A stretch of DNA of 64,000 bases, taken from Desulfatitalea tepidiphila. Its GTDB lineage: Bacteria; Desulfobacterota; Desulfobacteria; Desulfobacterales; Desulfosarcinaceae. The notes beneath the pieces were generated by a model. The model worked only from the letters and a program-made list of their open reading frames with translations. It was not told the origin of the DNA and searched no databases. The stretch covers positions 868,001-932,000 of the forward strand of contig NZ_BCAG01000003.1 in NCBI RefSeq assembly GCF_001293685.1, written 5' to 3'. The position numbers were made by a program, and so were the translations under genes. Positions 53,220 through 63,206 of this stretch are shown here, piece after piece. Position 1 is the first letter of the stretch, and the number at the start of each line of letters is the position of its first letter.

Positions 53220-55667
53220 ATGACGACATCGGATACCCAGCCTGTGGTGAGTATCGAGAAGGAGATGAAAAAGTCTTATCTCGATTATGCCATGAGCGTG
53301 ATCATCGGCCGGGCGTTGCCGGACGTGCGTGACGGACTCAAGCCGGTCCATCGACGCGTGCTCTTCGCCATGCGCGAGCTGAAAAACGACTACAATAAAC
53401 CTTACAAAAAATCCGCGCGTATCGTTGGTGATGTGATCGGTAAATATCATCCCCATGGCGACACGGCGGTCTACGATACCATCGTACGCATGGCCCAGGA
53501 TTTTTCCATGCGCTACACCCTGGTGGACGGGCAGGGTAACTTCGGCTCCATCGACGGCGATTCACCTGCCGCCATGCGCTATACCGAAGTCCGCATGACG
53601 CGCCTGGCCCACGAGATGTTGGAAGATTTGGACAAAGAAACCGTCGATTTTAGCCCCAATTACGATGAATCGTTGCTTGAGCCGACAGTTTTACCTTCCA
53701 AGCTGCCGGCACTCATGGTCAATGGGTCGGCGGGTATCGCCGTGGGAATGGCCACCAATATTCCACCACACAATCTTTCGGAGGTGGTCGATGCGACCAT
53801 CGCGCTGATCAACCAGCCGGAATTGACCTGCGATGAGCTGATGCACTATCTGCCGGGACCCGATTTCCCCACTGGCGGGATCATTTACGGTACGGCAGGG
53901 ATCAAGGAAGCTTACCGTACCGGCCGCGGCATTATTCGAATCCGCGCCAGGATGCAGGTTGAAAAAGACCGCGCCGGCCAGGAGACCATCGCGGTCAGTG
54001 AGATCCCTTATCAGGTCAACAAGGCGCGGCTGATTACCAAGATCGCCGAATTGGTCAAGGACAAGCATCTCGAGGGCATCAGTTATGTCCGGGATGAATC
54101 CGATCGTCGGGGCATGCGTATCGCCATCGGATTGAAAAAGGGAAGCGTCTCGGAAGTGGTGATCAATCAACTGTTCAAACACACACAGATGGAGAACAGT
54201 TTCGGGATCATCTTCCTGGCCGTCGTCCGGCAGCGTCCGGAAATTTTGAGCCTCAAAGAGATGATCGCCAATTTTGTGAGTCACCGCAAAGAGGTGATCA
54301 TCCGTCGCACCCAATTTGATTTGAAAAAGGCCGAAGAACGCGCCCACATATTGGAAGGGCTTAAAATCGCCCTTGAAAACCTGGATACGGTCGTGCAATT
54401 GATCCGCCAATCGGCCAACCCGGGCGAGGCCAAGGAGCGCCTGATCCAGACGTTTGGACTCTCGGCCATTCAAGCCCAGGCGATATTGGACATGCGGTTG
54501 CAGCGGCTGACCGGGCTCGAGCGCGACAAAATCGTTGAGGAGTACAATACCGTTTTGAAAGATATCGCCTGGTTCAAGGAGATACTGGCCAGCGAGCAGT
54601 TGGTTTACAACCTGATCAAGGATGAACTGGTCGCCCTCAAGGAGCAATTCGGAGACGCCCGCCGCACCGAGATCGTGGAAAGTACCCGGGAGCTGAGCCT
54701 TGAGGATATGATCGCCGAGGAGGATATGGTGGTGACCATCTCCAGCTCGGGATACATCAAGCGCAACCCGATAACGCTCTACCAGTCCCAGCGCCGCGGC
54801 GGCAAAGGCAAGACCGGTATGGGAACGAAGGACGAGGATTTCGTATCCCATCTGTTCATCGCTTCCACCCACCACTATTTTCTTTTCTTCACCAACCGTG
54901 GAAAAGTATACTGGTGTAAAGTCTACGATATCCCCCAAGCCGGCCGGACGAGCCGGGGCAAGGCCATCGTCAACCTGCTCAATTTCGAAGAGGGGGAGCA
55001 CATGACGACGGTTCTGGCGGTACCCGCTTTCGAGCCGGGCCACTATGTGCTCATGGCCACCAAGGCCGGAACAGTGAAAAAGACCGATTTAATGGCCTTT
55101 TCACGCCCCAGGACCGGCGGTATCATCGCATTGGGCCTGGCCGAGGGGGATGAATTGATCGCAGTGCGCATCACCGATGGCACCCGGAATGTCTTTCTCG
55201 GATCGGCCATGGGTAAATCGATTCGTTTCCACGAGTCCGATATCCGGCCCAGCGGCCGGCTATCGAGGGGCGTGCACGGTATGCGTCTGGACCCGGGCGA
55301 TTGGATCGTGGGAATGGAGGTGGTGCTCTATGGCCAGACCCTCTTTGCCGTAACCGAAAACGGATACGGCAAGCGCACCTCCATCGACGAATACCCGGTC
55401 CACAAGCGCGGCGGCAAGGGGGTCATCACCATCAAAACCAATGAGCGTAACGGTAAGGTGGTCGGTATCCTGGTGGTTAAAGACGATGAGGATATCATGA
55501 TGGTAACCGATCGCGGTAAGATTATCCGGATTCCGGTGAGTAATGTTTCCGTGATCAGCCGCAATACGCAGGGCGTGCGATTGATCGGCATGGAACCTGG
55601 GGAACGGGTGGTCAGCGCCGCGGGACTGGCGGAAAAAGAGGAAGAGGAGGAGACGGGCACGGATTGA
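53220..55667 (+). CDS. gyrA: DNA gyrase subunit A
   Basis: 815 residues. The catalytic tyrosine is Tyr121 ([14 protein letters not shown]). The quinolone region reads [17 protein letters not shown] with Thr82 and Asp86 at the E. coli Ser83 and Asp87 positions. The C-terminal beta-pinwheel carries the GyrA box QRRGGKG (in [12 protein letters not shown], near residue 528), which separates gyrase from topoisomerase IV ParC. It forms the A2B2 enzyme with GyrB, which is not in the window. Confidence 0.97.
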   Translation: MTTSDTQPVVSIEKEMKKSYLDYAMSVIIGRALPDVRDGLKPVHRRVLFAMRELKNDYNKPYKKSARIVGDVIGKYHPHGDTAVYDTIVRMAQDFSMRYTLVDGQGNFGSIDGDSPAAMRYTEVRMTRLAHEMLEDLDKETVDFSPNYDESLLEPTVLPSKLPALMVNGSAGIAVGMATNIPPHNLSEVVDATIALINQPELTCDELMHYLPGPDFPTGGIIYGTAGIKEAYRTGRGIIRIRARMQVEKDRAGQETIAVSEIPYQVNKARLITKIAELVKDKHLEGISYVRDESDRRGMRIAIGLKKGSVSEVVINQLFKHTQMENSFGIIFLAVVRQRPEILSLKEMIANFVSHRKEVIIRRTQFDLKKAEERAHILEGLKIALENLDTVVQLIRQSANPGEAKERLIQTFGLSAIQAQAILDMRLQRLTGLERDKIVEEYNTVLKDIAWFKEILASEQLVYNLIKDELVALKEQFGDARRTEIVESTRELSLEDMIAEEDMVVTISSSGYIKRNPITLYQSQRRGGKGKTGMGTKDEDFVSHLFIASTHHYFLFFTNRGKVYWCKVYDIPQAGRTSRGKAIVNLLNFEEGEHMTTVLAVPAFEPGHYVLMATKAGTVKKTDLMAFSRPRTGGIIALGLAEGDELIAVRITDGTRNVFLGSAMGKSIRFHESDIRPSGRLSRGVHGMRLDPGDWIVGMEVVLYGQTLFAVTENGYGKRTSIDEYPVHKRGGKGVITIKTNERNGKVVGILVVKDDEDIMMVTDRGKIIRIPVSNVSVISRNTQGVRLIGMEPGERVVSAAGLAEKEEEEETGTD

Positions 55668-55762
55668 ACTCGCCCTGATTCGACTGGACGAACCAAATCT
55701 CGATACATACGGGAATCACGGAAAACACAACCCGCTCAATAGATGCAACAACAGGTTGATTG

Positions 55763-56797
55763 ATGAATACTTGGCAAGAGACATCCAGAGTTCGTGTCGG
55801 CGTGGTCGGCGGTGGCAGTTGGGGGACGGCACTGGCCAATTTGCTGGCCGGAAAGGGCTACCTTGTGGATTGGTGGCTTTTCGAGCCGGATCTGTGTCGG
55901 CAGATCGAAGAGAAGCATGAGAACAGCATCTTCTTGCCCGGCATTACCCTTTCAAACAATTTGCGACCTTCAAACGATTTGTTACACGTGGTGGGTCATA
56001 AAGATCTGGTCCTGGTGGTGGTCCCATCCCACGTGATGCGTCATGTGATGCAACAGATCGGTGATCGTCTTTCGACGGATACCATTCTGGTGTCGGCCAG
56101 CAAGGGAATCGAAAACGATACCCTCATGACCATGTCTTCGGTCATCCAGGACGCGTTAATCGGGTTGGATGCCGATCGCATACTGGCGATATCCGGCCCC
56201 AGCTTTGCTGTTGAAGTCGCCAAAGGTGTCCCGACCGTCGTGACGGTGGCGGGCCGCGATTTGGCGCGGGCCGAGTTTGTCCAGCATCTTTTTGCGACCC
56301 CTTTTTTCAGGGTATACACCAGCGACGACGTGATTGGAGTCGAGTTGGGCGGTGCCGTGAAGAATGTCATCGCCATTGCCGCAGGCATGGTCGATGGCCT
56401 CGGTCTGGGGCTCAACACGCGGGCCGCTTTGATTACGCGAGGGCTTGCCGAAATCAGGAGGCTCGGGCATGCCATGGGGGCCAACCCAGGGACGTTCAGC
56501 GGTTCGGCCGGTCTTGGTGATCTCGTGTTGACGTGCACGGGAGATTTAAGCCGGAATCACACCGTGGGGAAAAAGATCGGCCAGGGCATGAGCCTGGAAC
56601 AGGCATTGGAAGATATGCGCATGGTCGCAGAAGGGGTCAAAACGGCAAAGTCCGTTTACAACCTGTCAAGGCGGGAAAAAGTTGAAATGCCGATCTGTCA
56701 TGCCGTGTACCATATTATTTACGAGGGCCTTTCCCCAAAAGACGCGGTCTATCAATTGATGACCCGGGATTTGAAAAACGAGCTCGAAGAAGGATAG
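55763..56797 (+). CDS. gpsA: Glycerol-3-phosphate dehydrogenase [NAD(P)+]
   Basis: 344 residues. The NAD(P) motif is GGGSWGTALANLLA, the catalytic lysine is in GGAVKNVIAIAAG, and SGPSFAVEVAKGVPT and GSAGLGDLVLTCTG are diagnostic. It makes sn-glycerol 3-phosphate from DHAP for phospholipids. ATG 55763 is preferred to the TTG just before it. Confidence 0.96.
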   Translation: MNTWQETSRVRVGVVGGGSWGTALANLLAGKGYLVDWWLFEPDLCRQIEEKHENSIFLPGITLSNNLRPSNDLLHVVGHKDLVLVVVPSHVMRHVMQQIGDRLSTDTILVSASKGIENDTLMTMSSVIQDALIGLDADRILAISGPSFAVEVAKGVPTVVTVAGRDLARAEFVQHLFATPFFRVYTSDDVIGVELGGAVKNVIAIAAGMVDGLGLGLNTRAALITRGLAEIRRLGHAMGANPGTFSGSAGLGDLVLTCTGDLSRNHTVGKKIGQGMSLEQALEDMRMVAEGVKTAKSVYNLSRREKVEMPICHAVYHIIYEGLSPKDAVYQLMTRDLKNELEEG

Positions 56798-56862
56798 ATT
56801 GCTTGTGATCGGGTGCGTTCAAATAATCGTGAGCACGACGCCGGGCGCGATGGAGCGATGCC

Positions 56863-57207
56863 ATGACGCTATCTGGAAAATTCTCAGCTGAAATGCCTGA
56901 ACCCACATCTGGGGAAAAATCGAACGACACGCCAACCTGTTTCGGAGACTTGAACATCGTCTTTCCGCTCCGATCGGACGGATTGCGGGTGACCCCGGTG
57001 ACTTGTCTGCAATGCGTGCACAAGACTCGTTGTTTGAGAGCAGCGATGGGGAAAAAACAGGGGCTGACCGTTCGCGAGGAGATGATCGATCGCGCCTACC
57101 GGGGCGGCGTCATGGGGTTTTTTCAACGGTGGTCTCAAAAGAAGAGTATTCATCGCCAGAAACAATCGGATGAAAAGAACCCCGCTTCAGAAACGAACGA
57201 TGGTTGA
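56863..57207 (+). CDS. Conserved Cys-containing protein of unknown function
   Basis: 114 residues. The middle part is best conserved-looking: CFGDLNIVFPLRSDGLRVTP and CLQCVHKTRCLRAAMGKKQG, with cysteines in a CxxC-x5-C arrangement that could bind metal. The ends are polar. GGAG lies 7 bp before the ATG. It lies between gpsA and pgk. I do not recognise a named family. Confidence 0.6.
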   Translation: MTLSGKFSAEMPEPTSGEKSNDTPTCFGDLNIVFPLRSDGLRVTPVTCLQCVHKTRCLRAAMGKKQGLTVREEMIDRAYRGGVMGFFQRWSQKKSIHRQKQSDEKNPASETNDG

Positions 57208-57299
57208 CGACCATCCTCATCAAGAGATCGATCGGTGGCCGGGCCCCTTCAAAGCGTGCCATTTTTTTTCATGATTCATCCCTTCCCAGGAGGTGACGT

Positions 57300-58499
57300 A
57301 TGTCCAAGCTCAGTGTTCGGGATCTTTCCTTGAAGAGTAAGCGGGTGTTGATGCGGGTCGATTTCAACGTACCATTGAAGGATGGGCGGGTGGTTGACGA
57401 TAACCGCATTCGAGCGGCGTTGCCGACGATTCGCCATATCATCGATCAGGGCGGTAAGTTGATTCTGATGTCTCACCTGGGCCGACCCAAAGGTGAGCGC
57501 AAACCCGAGCTTTCCCTGCGGCCTTGTGCCCGGGCGCTTGCGGACCTGTTGAACATGCATGTCGATTTTGTTGACGATTGCGTTGGCCCGGAAGCAAGTG
57601 CAGCGGTCGATCGAATGGCTGAAGGACAAGTTCTGCTTCTTGAAAATCTTCGCTACCACAGTGCTGAAACCAAGAATGATCCTGAATTCGCTCGTCAGTT
57701 GGCGGCTTTGGGCGATGTTTATGTCAACGACGCTTTCGGGACGGCCCACCGTGCCCACGCGTCCACAGAAGGCGTGACCCATCATCTCCAGCCGTGTGCT
57801 GCGGGTTTTTTGATGATGAAGGAGCTCGAGTACCTGGGCGGTATCATGGCCTCGCCGAAGCGTCCTTTTGTGGCCATACTGGGCGGCGCCAAGATTTCCG
57901 GAAAGATCGACGTCATACAAAATCTGCTGCCCAAGGTCGATCGGTTGCTTATCGGTGGCGGCATGATGTTTACCTTCCTGCATGCCAAGGGGATTGGCGT
58001 GGGGCGCAGTTTGCTCGAAGAAGATCGCGTCGAGATGGCCGCCAAGCTCATGGATACGGCTGGAGAGAAGCTGGTGTTGCCCGTGGATTGCCGTGTCAGC
58101 TCCCATTTTGACATAAAAGCGGGAGAGGTGGAACACCTGCAGACCGTAGATGTTTCCTCCATTCCGCAGGATGGCGCCGGGTTGGATATTGGCGAGGCCT
58201 CCCTCGTGCTTTTCGGCGATGTGCTCAAAAATGCCCGGACCGTGGTTTGGAATGGCCCCATGGGCGTGTTTGAAATTCAGGAGACGGCCGTCGGGACCTT
58301 TAAAATCGCGCGGCTTTTGGCCGAACTCACCGATCGTGGTGCCATATCGGTGATCGGCGGAGGGGATTCGGCCGCCGCGGCCGCCAAGGCCGGCGTGGCA
58401 TCCCGGATATCCCATATCTCCACGGGAGGCGGTGCATCGCTGGAGTTTTTGGAGGGCAAGCCGTTGCCAGGCGTGGAAGCATTGACGGATAAGAAATGA
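57300..58499 (+). CDS. pgk: Phosphoglycerate kinase
   Basis: 399 residues, normal length. Substrate loop RVDFNVPLKDGRVVDD, NDAFGTAHRAHAS, hinge GGAKISGKIDVI and ATP site VWNGPMGVFE and IGGGDSAAAA are all present. It interconverts 1,3-bisphosphoglycerate and 3-phosphoglycerate with ATP. AGGAGGT precedes the ATG. Confidence 0.97.
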   Translation: MSKLSVRDLSLKSKRVLMRVDFNVPLKDGRVVDDNRIRAALPTIRHIIDQGGKLILMSHLGRPKGERKPELSLRPCARALADLLNMHVDFVDDCVGPEASAAVDRMAEGQVLLLENLRYHSAETKNDPEFARQLAALGDVYVNDAFGTAHRAHASTEGVTHHLQPCAAGFLMMKELEYLGGIMASPKRPFVAILGGAKISGKIDVIQNLLPKVDRLLIGGGMMFTFLHAKGIGVGRSLLEEDRVEMAAKLMDTAGEKLVLPVDCRVSSHFDIKAGEVEHLQTVDVSSIPQDGAGLDIGEASLVLFGDVLKNARTVVWNGPMGVFEIQETAVGTFKIARLLAELTDRGAISVIGGGDSAAAAAKAGVASRISHISTGGGASLEFLEGKPLPGVEALTDKK

Positions 58500-58679
58500 T
58501 CCATCATGAATGTTCAACAAAATCTTTCTGCTCAAGGGTATGACCCAATTGACGGTCTGTGTTTTTAGTGTTAAGGCTTAAACATTACACGCTATTATGT
58601 ACACGCCGTCTGACCTGATATCAGTGTTGTCCCATGCAGACTTTTTTATCTATCATTGGAATGATGCCGGGAGAGAAGA

Positions 58680-59741
58680 TTGGCTTTTTGGAGCGTCAGA
58701 GAAGAGTTAAGCCTGGTTAACAGGCTGCGCAGGTCTTACTATGAATTGCTTCGGGACGACATGGACCAATTCATGCTGGACTATGCGTTGGTGCAATCCT
58801 ATCAACGCTTTTTAAAAAGTGGCACCCAGTATCCATTTGTGGAAAAACGCGAGCTCAAGCCCAGGGCCCGTATTCCGAGTATCGAGCATGAAGACCAGAA
58901 TGCTTTCCTGGTGGTCTTTGTGGAAGATAGCATCCCCGTCCGTTACAAGAAGTATATTCGCTTTTTTAACCTGAACAGAACGACCAAGAGCAACCTGCTG
59001 CAGATCAAGGCATTGCCCCTGCCAGACAGCTTCGACCGAAATCAAAAATATATCGAATCCGCCCATTTCTATGATTTTCTGAGGCTGCTGTTGCCTGTCG
59101 ATTATGCCTTGCTGATTCAGCGCGATCCGGGCAGCCATCTGAAAAACCGCTATCTTCTGTCGCACTTTCACGTGCGTATCGATTGGCCCATTGCCGAGGC
59201 GGCGGAAGACATGGCGCAGACATTGCGCTATATTTCCAAGGACTTGTATGAAAAGGGCGACGAATATGCCGACACCGCTCAGAAGAAATTCTTCGAATAC
59301 TACGGCGTCCCTGTCATGGTGGGCGGAAGACGGACGGCCGCCATTGTGGCCGCCCAGTATTTGAAACGGATCCCTTGTATCTCAACCGTCTATGTCGGCA
59401 GCAGTGAGTCCCGCGCCTTGATTCGCATCTCGGAGCGCGGGGTCTCAAAATCCGTCCTGATGCCCCTGACAGAGGATGAGATGCAGCAGTTGGCCAGCGC
59501 CAATAACATGGCGCTGCCTACTTTAAAAAAGAACTACGTGGTGGCGCGAGAGAGCCAAAAAAGCATCTGTATTTTTCAGGTTTCATATGCCTACACCAAT
59601 CACGCCCGTCCTCCGGATGATGGAAAGTTGCGCGAAATCAATCCGGATGTCAATTGGCTGACCGTCGGACAGGAACACATCCTGACCAAGCCCGGTGTTA
59701 TAAAATATCCACCGCTGCCCGTCGGAATCATATACAGTTAA
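58680..59741 (+). CDS. Uncharacterised 353-residue soluble protein
   Basis: A TTG start follows GGGAGAG, giving MAFWSVREELSLVNRLRRSY. The protein has no signal peptide or membrane segment; it mixes helices (RSYYELLRDDMDQFMLDYAL) and beta strands (IPVRYKKYIRFFNL). Late in the chain it reads YYGVPVMVGGRRTAAIVAAQ and LKKNYVVARESQKSICIFQV. I recognise no family or catalytic motif. It is 180 bp after pgk with its own spacing, so it is probably monocistronic. Confidence 0.7.
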   Translation: MAFWSVREELSLVNRLRRSYYELLRDDMDQFMLDYALVQSYQRFLKSGTQYPFVEKRELKPRARIPSIEHEDQNAFLVVFVEDSIPVRYKKYIRFFNLNRTTKSNLLQIKALPLPDSFDRNQKYIESAHFYDFLRLLLPVDYALLIQRDPGSHLKNRYLLSHFHVRIDWPIAEAAEDMAQTLRYISKDLYEKGDEYADTAQKKFFEYYGVPVMVGGRRTAAIVAAQYLKRIPCISTVYVGSSESRALIRISERGVSKSVLMPLTEDEMQQLASANNMALPTLKKNYVVARESQKSICIFQVSYAYTNHARPPDDGKLREINPDVNWLTVGQEHILTKPGVIKYPPLPVGIIYS

Positions 59742-59761
59742 GCCGGACAAATTCAGGCGGC

Positions 59762-59809
59762 CACCGTGCGCAGGGGCGATGTGCTCACCGTGCGCAGGGC
59801 CGATGTGCT
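59762..59809. repeat. 24-bp tandem duplication
   Basis: CACCGTGCGCAGGGGCGATG plus TGCT is present twice in direct tandem (59762-59785 and 59786-59809) with one base difference. It follows the 353-residue protein gene. Confidence 0.8.
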
Positions 59810-59868
59810 TTATTCTGCGATTAAATCAGGATTGATGCCTGTGTAAAAGTCGTTACCGGACGGCATCG

Positions 59869-59964
59869 TAAAAAGTTCGAGATCAAGGCGCGCGAAATTC
59901 CGTGTCCTGAGACGTACTTGTCGTACGCCGCAAGGACGACGGCATGAGCGGAACACAGATATAG
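59869..59964. repeat. Dispersed hairpin repeat related to copy B
   Basis: The stretch starts AAAAAGTTCGAGATCAAGGC and contains CGTAC-TTGTC-GTACG with flanking TCCT/AGGA, forming a hairpin, and ends GCGGAACACAGATAT. The first 26 bp repeat the interior of the element at 49916-50058. It ends 8 bp before the stop of the PilZ gene. I recall similar sequences in Desulfobacterales genomes. Confidence 0.65.
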
Positions 59965-59971
59965 GGTGTCG

Positions 59972-60313
59972 TCAAGATTGGGTCGCAAGCCCAATGAGAT
60001 AATGGCCCTTGAAACGGCCATCATCATTTTTGGTTATATGTTTGATCTCGGTTTTGATGTTCTCCGATACACCTGCCGAGTCGGCAAGGTAATAGGTCAT
60101 TTCGATGGTGTCGCCTACCTTCAGGTGATTGAGCACTTCCGAGTCCTCTTTGACCAGAATACACATTCCTTTGGGGGAAATGTTCCACAACTTGAACTGG
60201 TAAAAAGAATCGAGACCTTCCGTGGTGAACTGGACGCTGTAGTACCGTCCATCCATCGCTCGCATTTCCGCTCTTCTCTCAGGTCTGCTTTCGTGCAAAT
60301 GTTTCGTGCTCAT
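59972..60313 (-). CDS. PilZ-domain protein
   Basis: 113 residues, mostly one PilZ domain: RPERRAEMRAMDGRYYSVQF carries an RxxxR start, and LWNISPKGMCILVKEDSEVL is the (D/N)xSxxG motif. It should bind cyclic di-GMP and act as a simple effector. The Ser and Gly positions are kept. No cyclase or target gene lies nearby. Confidence 0.82.
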   Translation of the reverse strand: MSTKHLHESRPERRAEMRAMDGRYYSVQFTTEGLDSFYQFKLWNISPKGMCILVKEDSEVLNHLKVGDTIEMTYYLADSAGVSENIKTEIKHITKNDDGRFKGHYLIGLATQS

Positions 60314-60414
60314 CGTATCCCTCGCTTGCGATTGCGAAAAAAGTAGCAGATGGTTGCAATAAAAATTAAAATATCATGTAATCAATTAGATATCAATGAA
60401 TCTGTTAAAAAGGC

Positions 60415-60443
60415 TTGTCAACGCATCAGGAAATCGCTATGCA
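60415..60443 (+). promoter_or_regulatory. Candidate promoter before the 83-residue membrane protein
   Basis: TTGTCA (60415-60420) and TATGCA (60438-60443) are 17 bp apart in an AT-rich gap. The next start is at 60531. The -10 match is only partial. Confidence 0.36.
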
Positions 60444-60530
60444 TGCGAGCATGTGCCTAAACATTTCAACGGGTTTGCCGGTTCATCCATGCGATTTTAA
60501 GGGATTCACACATCGAGCGAGGAAGTTGAT

Positions 60531-60782
60531 ATGGCATTTTTAAAAAAAGAGTGGAAAGCTGTTGTCGTGACCTTATGGTTGGTCGTCATAACTGTTTTCT
60601 TGTTCCAGATCAATGGCCAGATCAGTGCGCTGAACGAAAAGACCGCTAAAATTGCTTCTACTCTTGATTCGGTGGAAAGTGTCGTTATCAGTACCGATTC
60701 AGCTGTCATGCGGACATCTGAGAAGGTGGACAAAGTGGAATCCGAGGTGGGGTTCATTGTTGAAAGAATCAGAAGGCGATAG
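60531..60782 (+). CDS. Small membrane-anchored coiled-coil protein
   Basis: 83 residues: one N-terminal membrane segment (VVVTLWLVVITVFLFQI) and then a coiled coil of about 45 residues (ISALNEKTAKIASTLDSVES, SEKVDKVESEVGFIVERIRR). GAGGAAG precedes the ATG. It resembles small envelope or divisome adaptors, but I do not recognise the family. The yhbY gene follows after 25 bp. Confidence 0.62.
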   Translation: MAFLKKEWKAVVVTLWLVVITVFLFQINGQISALNEKTAKIASTLDSVESVVISTDSAVMRTSEKVDKVESEVGFIVERIRRR

Positions 60783-60807
60783 TCGTTCGAGAGGGGAGAC
60801 GGACGGT

Positions 60808-61122
60808 TTGAAAGGCTACCAGCGAAAGTATCTGCGATCGCTGGCGCATGCCTTGAAGCCGGTTCTTCTGGTGGGCCAAAAGGGAATCACCGGATCGGTC
60901 ATTTCATCTCTCGAAGAGGCGCTTGGCCAACACGAATTGATCAAAATCAAATTCTTGGAGAACAAGGCCAAGATGGACAAGTTCGCCATGCTGGAGACTT
61001 TACAAAACGCCACTGGCTCTTTTTTCGTCGGCATGGTCGGTCACATTGCGACGCTCTACCGGCCCAATCCGAACGAGAGAGATCAACACATCAGATTGCC
61101 CAAAAAAGAGGCTGACCAATAG
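60808..61122 (+). CDS. yhbY: CRS1-YhbY RNA-binding protein YhbY
   Basis: 104 residues with one CRM domain: LKGYQRKYLRSLAHALKPVL, the GQKGITGSVI loop (family GxxGxT position) and HELIKIKFLEN. YhbY associates with pre-50S particles. I chose the TTG at 60808, which follows GGGGAG by about 10 bp; earlier in-frame starts lie within the upstream gene. Confidence 0.88.
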   Translation: MKGYQRKYLRSLAHALKPVLLVGQKGITGSVISSLEEALGQHELIKIKFLENKAKMDKFAMLETLQNATGSFFVGMVGHIATLYRPNPNERDQHIRLPKKEADQ

Positions 61123-61156
61123 GTCCGCCATACGCTTGGCAAACCGAAATCCAAAC

Positions 61157-63121
61157 CTATTGCTTTCTCACCAATGCCTTCACCGCAGTCGTTGAGGCGG
61201 ATGTCGCCTGCCGACCACTTTTGGGATCCATCAAAATATAATGGGTATCGTCCGGGACGTCGAAATAAGCCGGTGGCTGATCGGTCAGGGCGCTTTGCAT
61301 AAATTTTTGCCATATGGGTAGGGCGGCACGCGCACCCGTTTCGTATGGACCGAGCGAAGTCGCATCGTCATTGCCCACCCAGACGCCGCTAACCATATTC
61401 GGAGAGTAGCCGATAAAAAGTGCATCTCGGTATTCATTGGTCGTTCCGGTTTTTCCGGCCAATGCGTTGTAAAAATATCCGGCGCTGCGTCCGGTGCCCT
61501 CCTTCATAACCGCAGACAGCATATCGGTTATGATGGCCGCCGAGGCGCGGGACAAGACGATGCGTTGTTCGGGTTTGGTTCGCCAGATCGCATCTCCCTC
61601 GTGGTTTCGTATCTCCATTATTGCATAGGGACGAATGTATTTCCCCTGGTTGGCAAACACATTGAAGGCCGAGCTGATCTCGAGCAGGGTCGTCTCCGAG
61701 GTTCCCAGTGCGAGTGATAAGTTTGGCTTCAAGTTGTTGGTAAGGCCCAGCGTGTGGGCAAACTGCACTACCGAACTGGGACCTATTTTTTCTATCAGTC
61801 TGACGGCAGGTATGTTTTTCGAATGGGCAAGGGCCCAACGCAGCGAAACCTCCCCTGAGAAGCCTTCGGAAAAGTTTTGCGGCTGCCAATCGGATTTCCC
61901 GTCGGTGTTTCGAAAAACGACGGGGGCATCCAACAGCAACTGGTTCTGTCCAAACCCTTTCTCGATAGCAAATGCGTAAACAATGGGCTTGAAAGCCGAG
62001 CCGGGCTGGCGCAAAGCCGCGGTTGCCCGGTTATAACTGTTTCTCGTGCCTGGCAGTCCGCCAACCATGGCTATGATTCTGCCGGTTTTCACGTCCAGGG
62101 AAATCAGTGCCGCCTGCGGTGTCGCCTGGGAAAGGCCGTTGTGCTGCATCCTGATGCGCAAATCCTCCAATCCGGCGGCGACGGCGGCTTCGGCGGCTTC
62201 TTGATGGCGATATATGAGCGTGGTGTAGATCGTGAGCCCTCCCTTGTAGAGCAGGTTGTCGCCCAAGTTGTCTTCAAGGTCATTCTTGATGTACTCCACA
62301 AATTCCGGGGCTTTTCTACCTTGTGGGTCCCTTGGGGAAACAGCTACTGGCGAGGATACGGCCTGTGCGTATGCGGCTTCATCGATCACACCGGTGGTAA
62401 GCATCTGTTTGAGGACGATATCGCGTCGGCGGGTGGCCAAATCCGGATGGACGAGCGGCGAATATCGCGATGGTGCCTTGGGCAACCCGGCAATGAGGGC
62501 GCATTCGGTCAGGTCTAGATCTTCTATGGCTTTATTGAAATAGATCCTTGCCGCCGATGCTACGCCATATGCGCCGCTGCCGAAGTAAATCTGGTTCAGG
62601 TAAAGCTCAAGAATTTCCTTTTTGGTATAGCGTCGTTCGAGCTGCAGGGCCAGGACCGCTTCTTTCAATTTGCGGGTGAATGTTTTGCGGGGGGTTAAAA
62701 ACAGCGTTTTGGCCAGTTGCTGGGTCAGTGTGCTGGCGCCTTCGGAGAGACGCCGGCGAAGGATGTTCTTGACGGCAGCCCTGAAAATTCCTTTGATGTC
62801 AATACCATTATGTTGATAAAATTTTCGATCTTCGGTGGTCAGCAAAGCACGCTGAAGGTGTCCAGGTATCTGTTCGAGGGTAACAGGGTCTCTTCTTTCG
62901 ATGAAAAGCTCGGCCAGCAATACCTGGTCGGATGAGTAGACCCTTGTAATGGCTGATGGCCTGAAGTCTTCCAGGGACTCGATTTGGGGAAGATCGCGGG
63001 TCAGCGACAACAATCCACCCGCCGTGACGCCGCAAAGGAGCCCGATAAAAAGAGCCGCCCAGATCAAGCCCCGGAGTTTGTTTCGCCTTTCGGAAGGTGC
63101 CTTTTTAGCGTTGGCTGTCAT
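61157..63121 (-). CDS. Class A penicillin-binding protein (PBP1A family)
   Basis: 654 residues. A membrane anchor (LIWAALFIGLLCGVTAGGLL) precedes a GT51 transglycosylase domain with TTEDRKFYQHNGID and GASTLTQQLAKTLFL. The transpeptidase domain has SxxK in RQPGSAFKPIVY, SxN in AHSKNIPAVR and KTGTTNEYRDA. It polymerises and cross-links peptidoglycan. It is convergent with yhbY. Confidence 0.95.
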   Translation of the reverse strand: MTANAKKAPSERRNKLRGLIWAALFIGLLCGVTAGGLLSLTRDLPQIESLEDFRPSAITRVYSSDQVLLAELFIERRDPVTLEQIPGHLQRALLTTEDRKFYQHNGIDIKGIFRAAVKNILRRRLSEGASTLTQQLAKTLFLTPRKTFTRKLKEAVLALQLERRYTKKEILELYLNQIYFGSGAYGVASAARIYFNKAIEDLDLTECALIAGLPKAPSRYSPLVHPDLATRRRDIVLKQMLTTGVIDEAAYAQAVSSPVAVSPRDPQGRKAPEFVEYIKNDLEDNLGDNLLYKGGLTIYTTLIYRHQEAAEAAVAAGLEDLRIRMQHNGLSQATPQAALISLDVKTGRIIAMVGGLPGTRNSYNRATAALRQPGSAFKPIVYAFAIEKGFGQNQLLLDAPVVFRNTDGKSDWQPQNFSEGFSGEVSLRWALAHSKNIPAVRLIEKIGPSSVVQFAHTLGLTNNLKPNLSLALGTSETTLLEISSAFNVFANQGKYIRPYAIMEIRNHEGDAIWRTKPEQRIVLSRASAAIITDMLSAVMKEGTGRSAGYFYNALAGKTGTTNEYRDALFIGYSPNMVSGVWVGNDDATSLGPYETGARAALPIWQKFMQSALTDQPPAYFDVPDDTHYILMDPKSGRQATSASTTAVKALVRKQ

Positions 63122-63206
63122 GATTGACTATTATGGCGCATGGCGATAGTAAGTGTCCATACTGCAGAGACCGCTTTTTGAATTTTTTCTTTCCGGAGCA
63201 TATCAA

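Noticed and set aside
53691-55043. Minus-strand frame opposite gyrA
   Set aside because: Shadow of gyrA with no domain or start signal.
63131-63170. AGTGTCCAT near the PBP start as another copy of the MITE end
   Set aside because: Only 9 bp match and no partner end follows.
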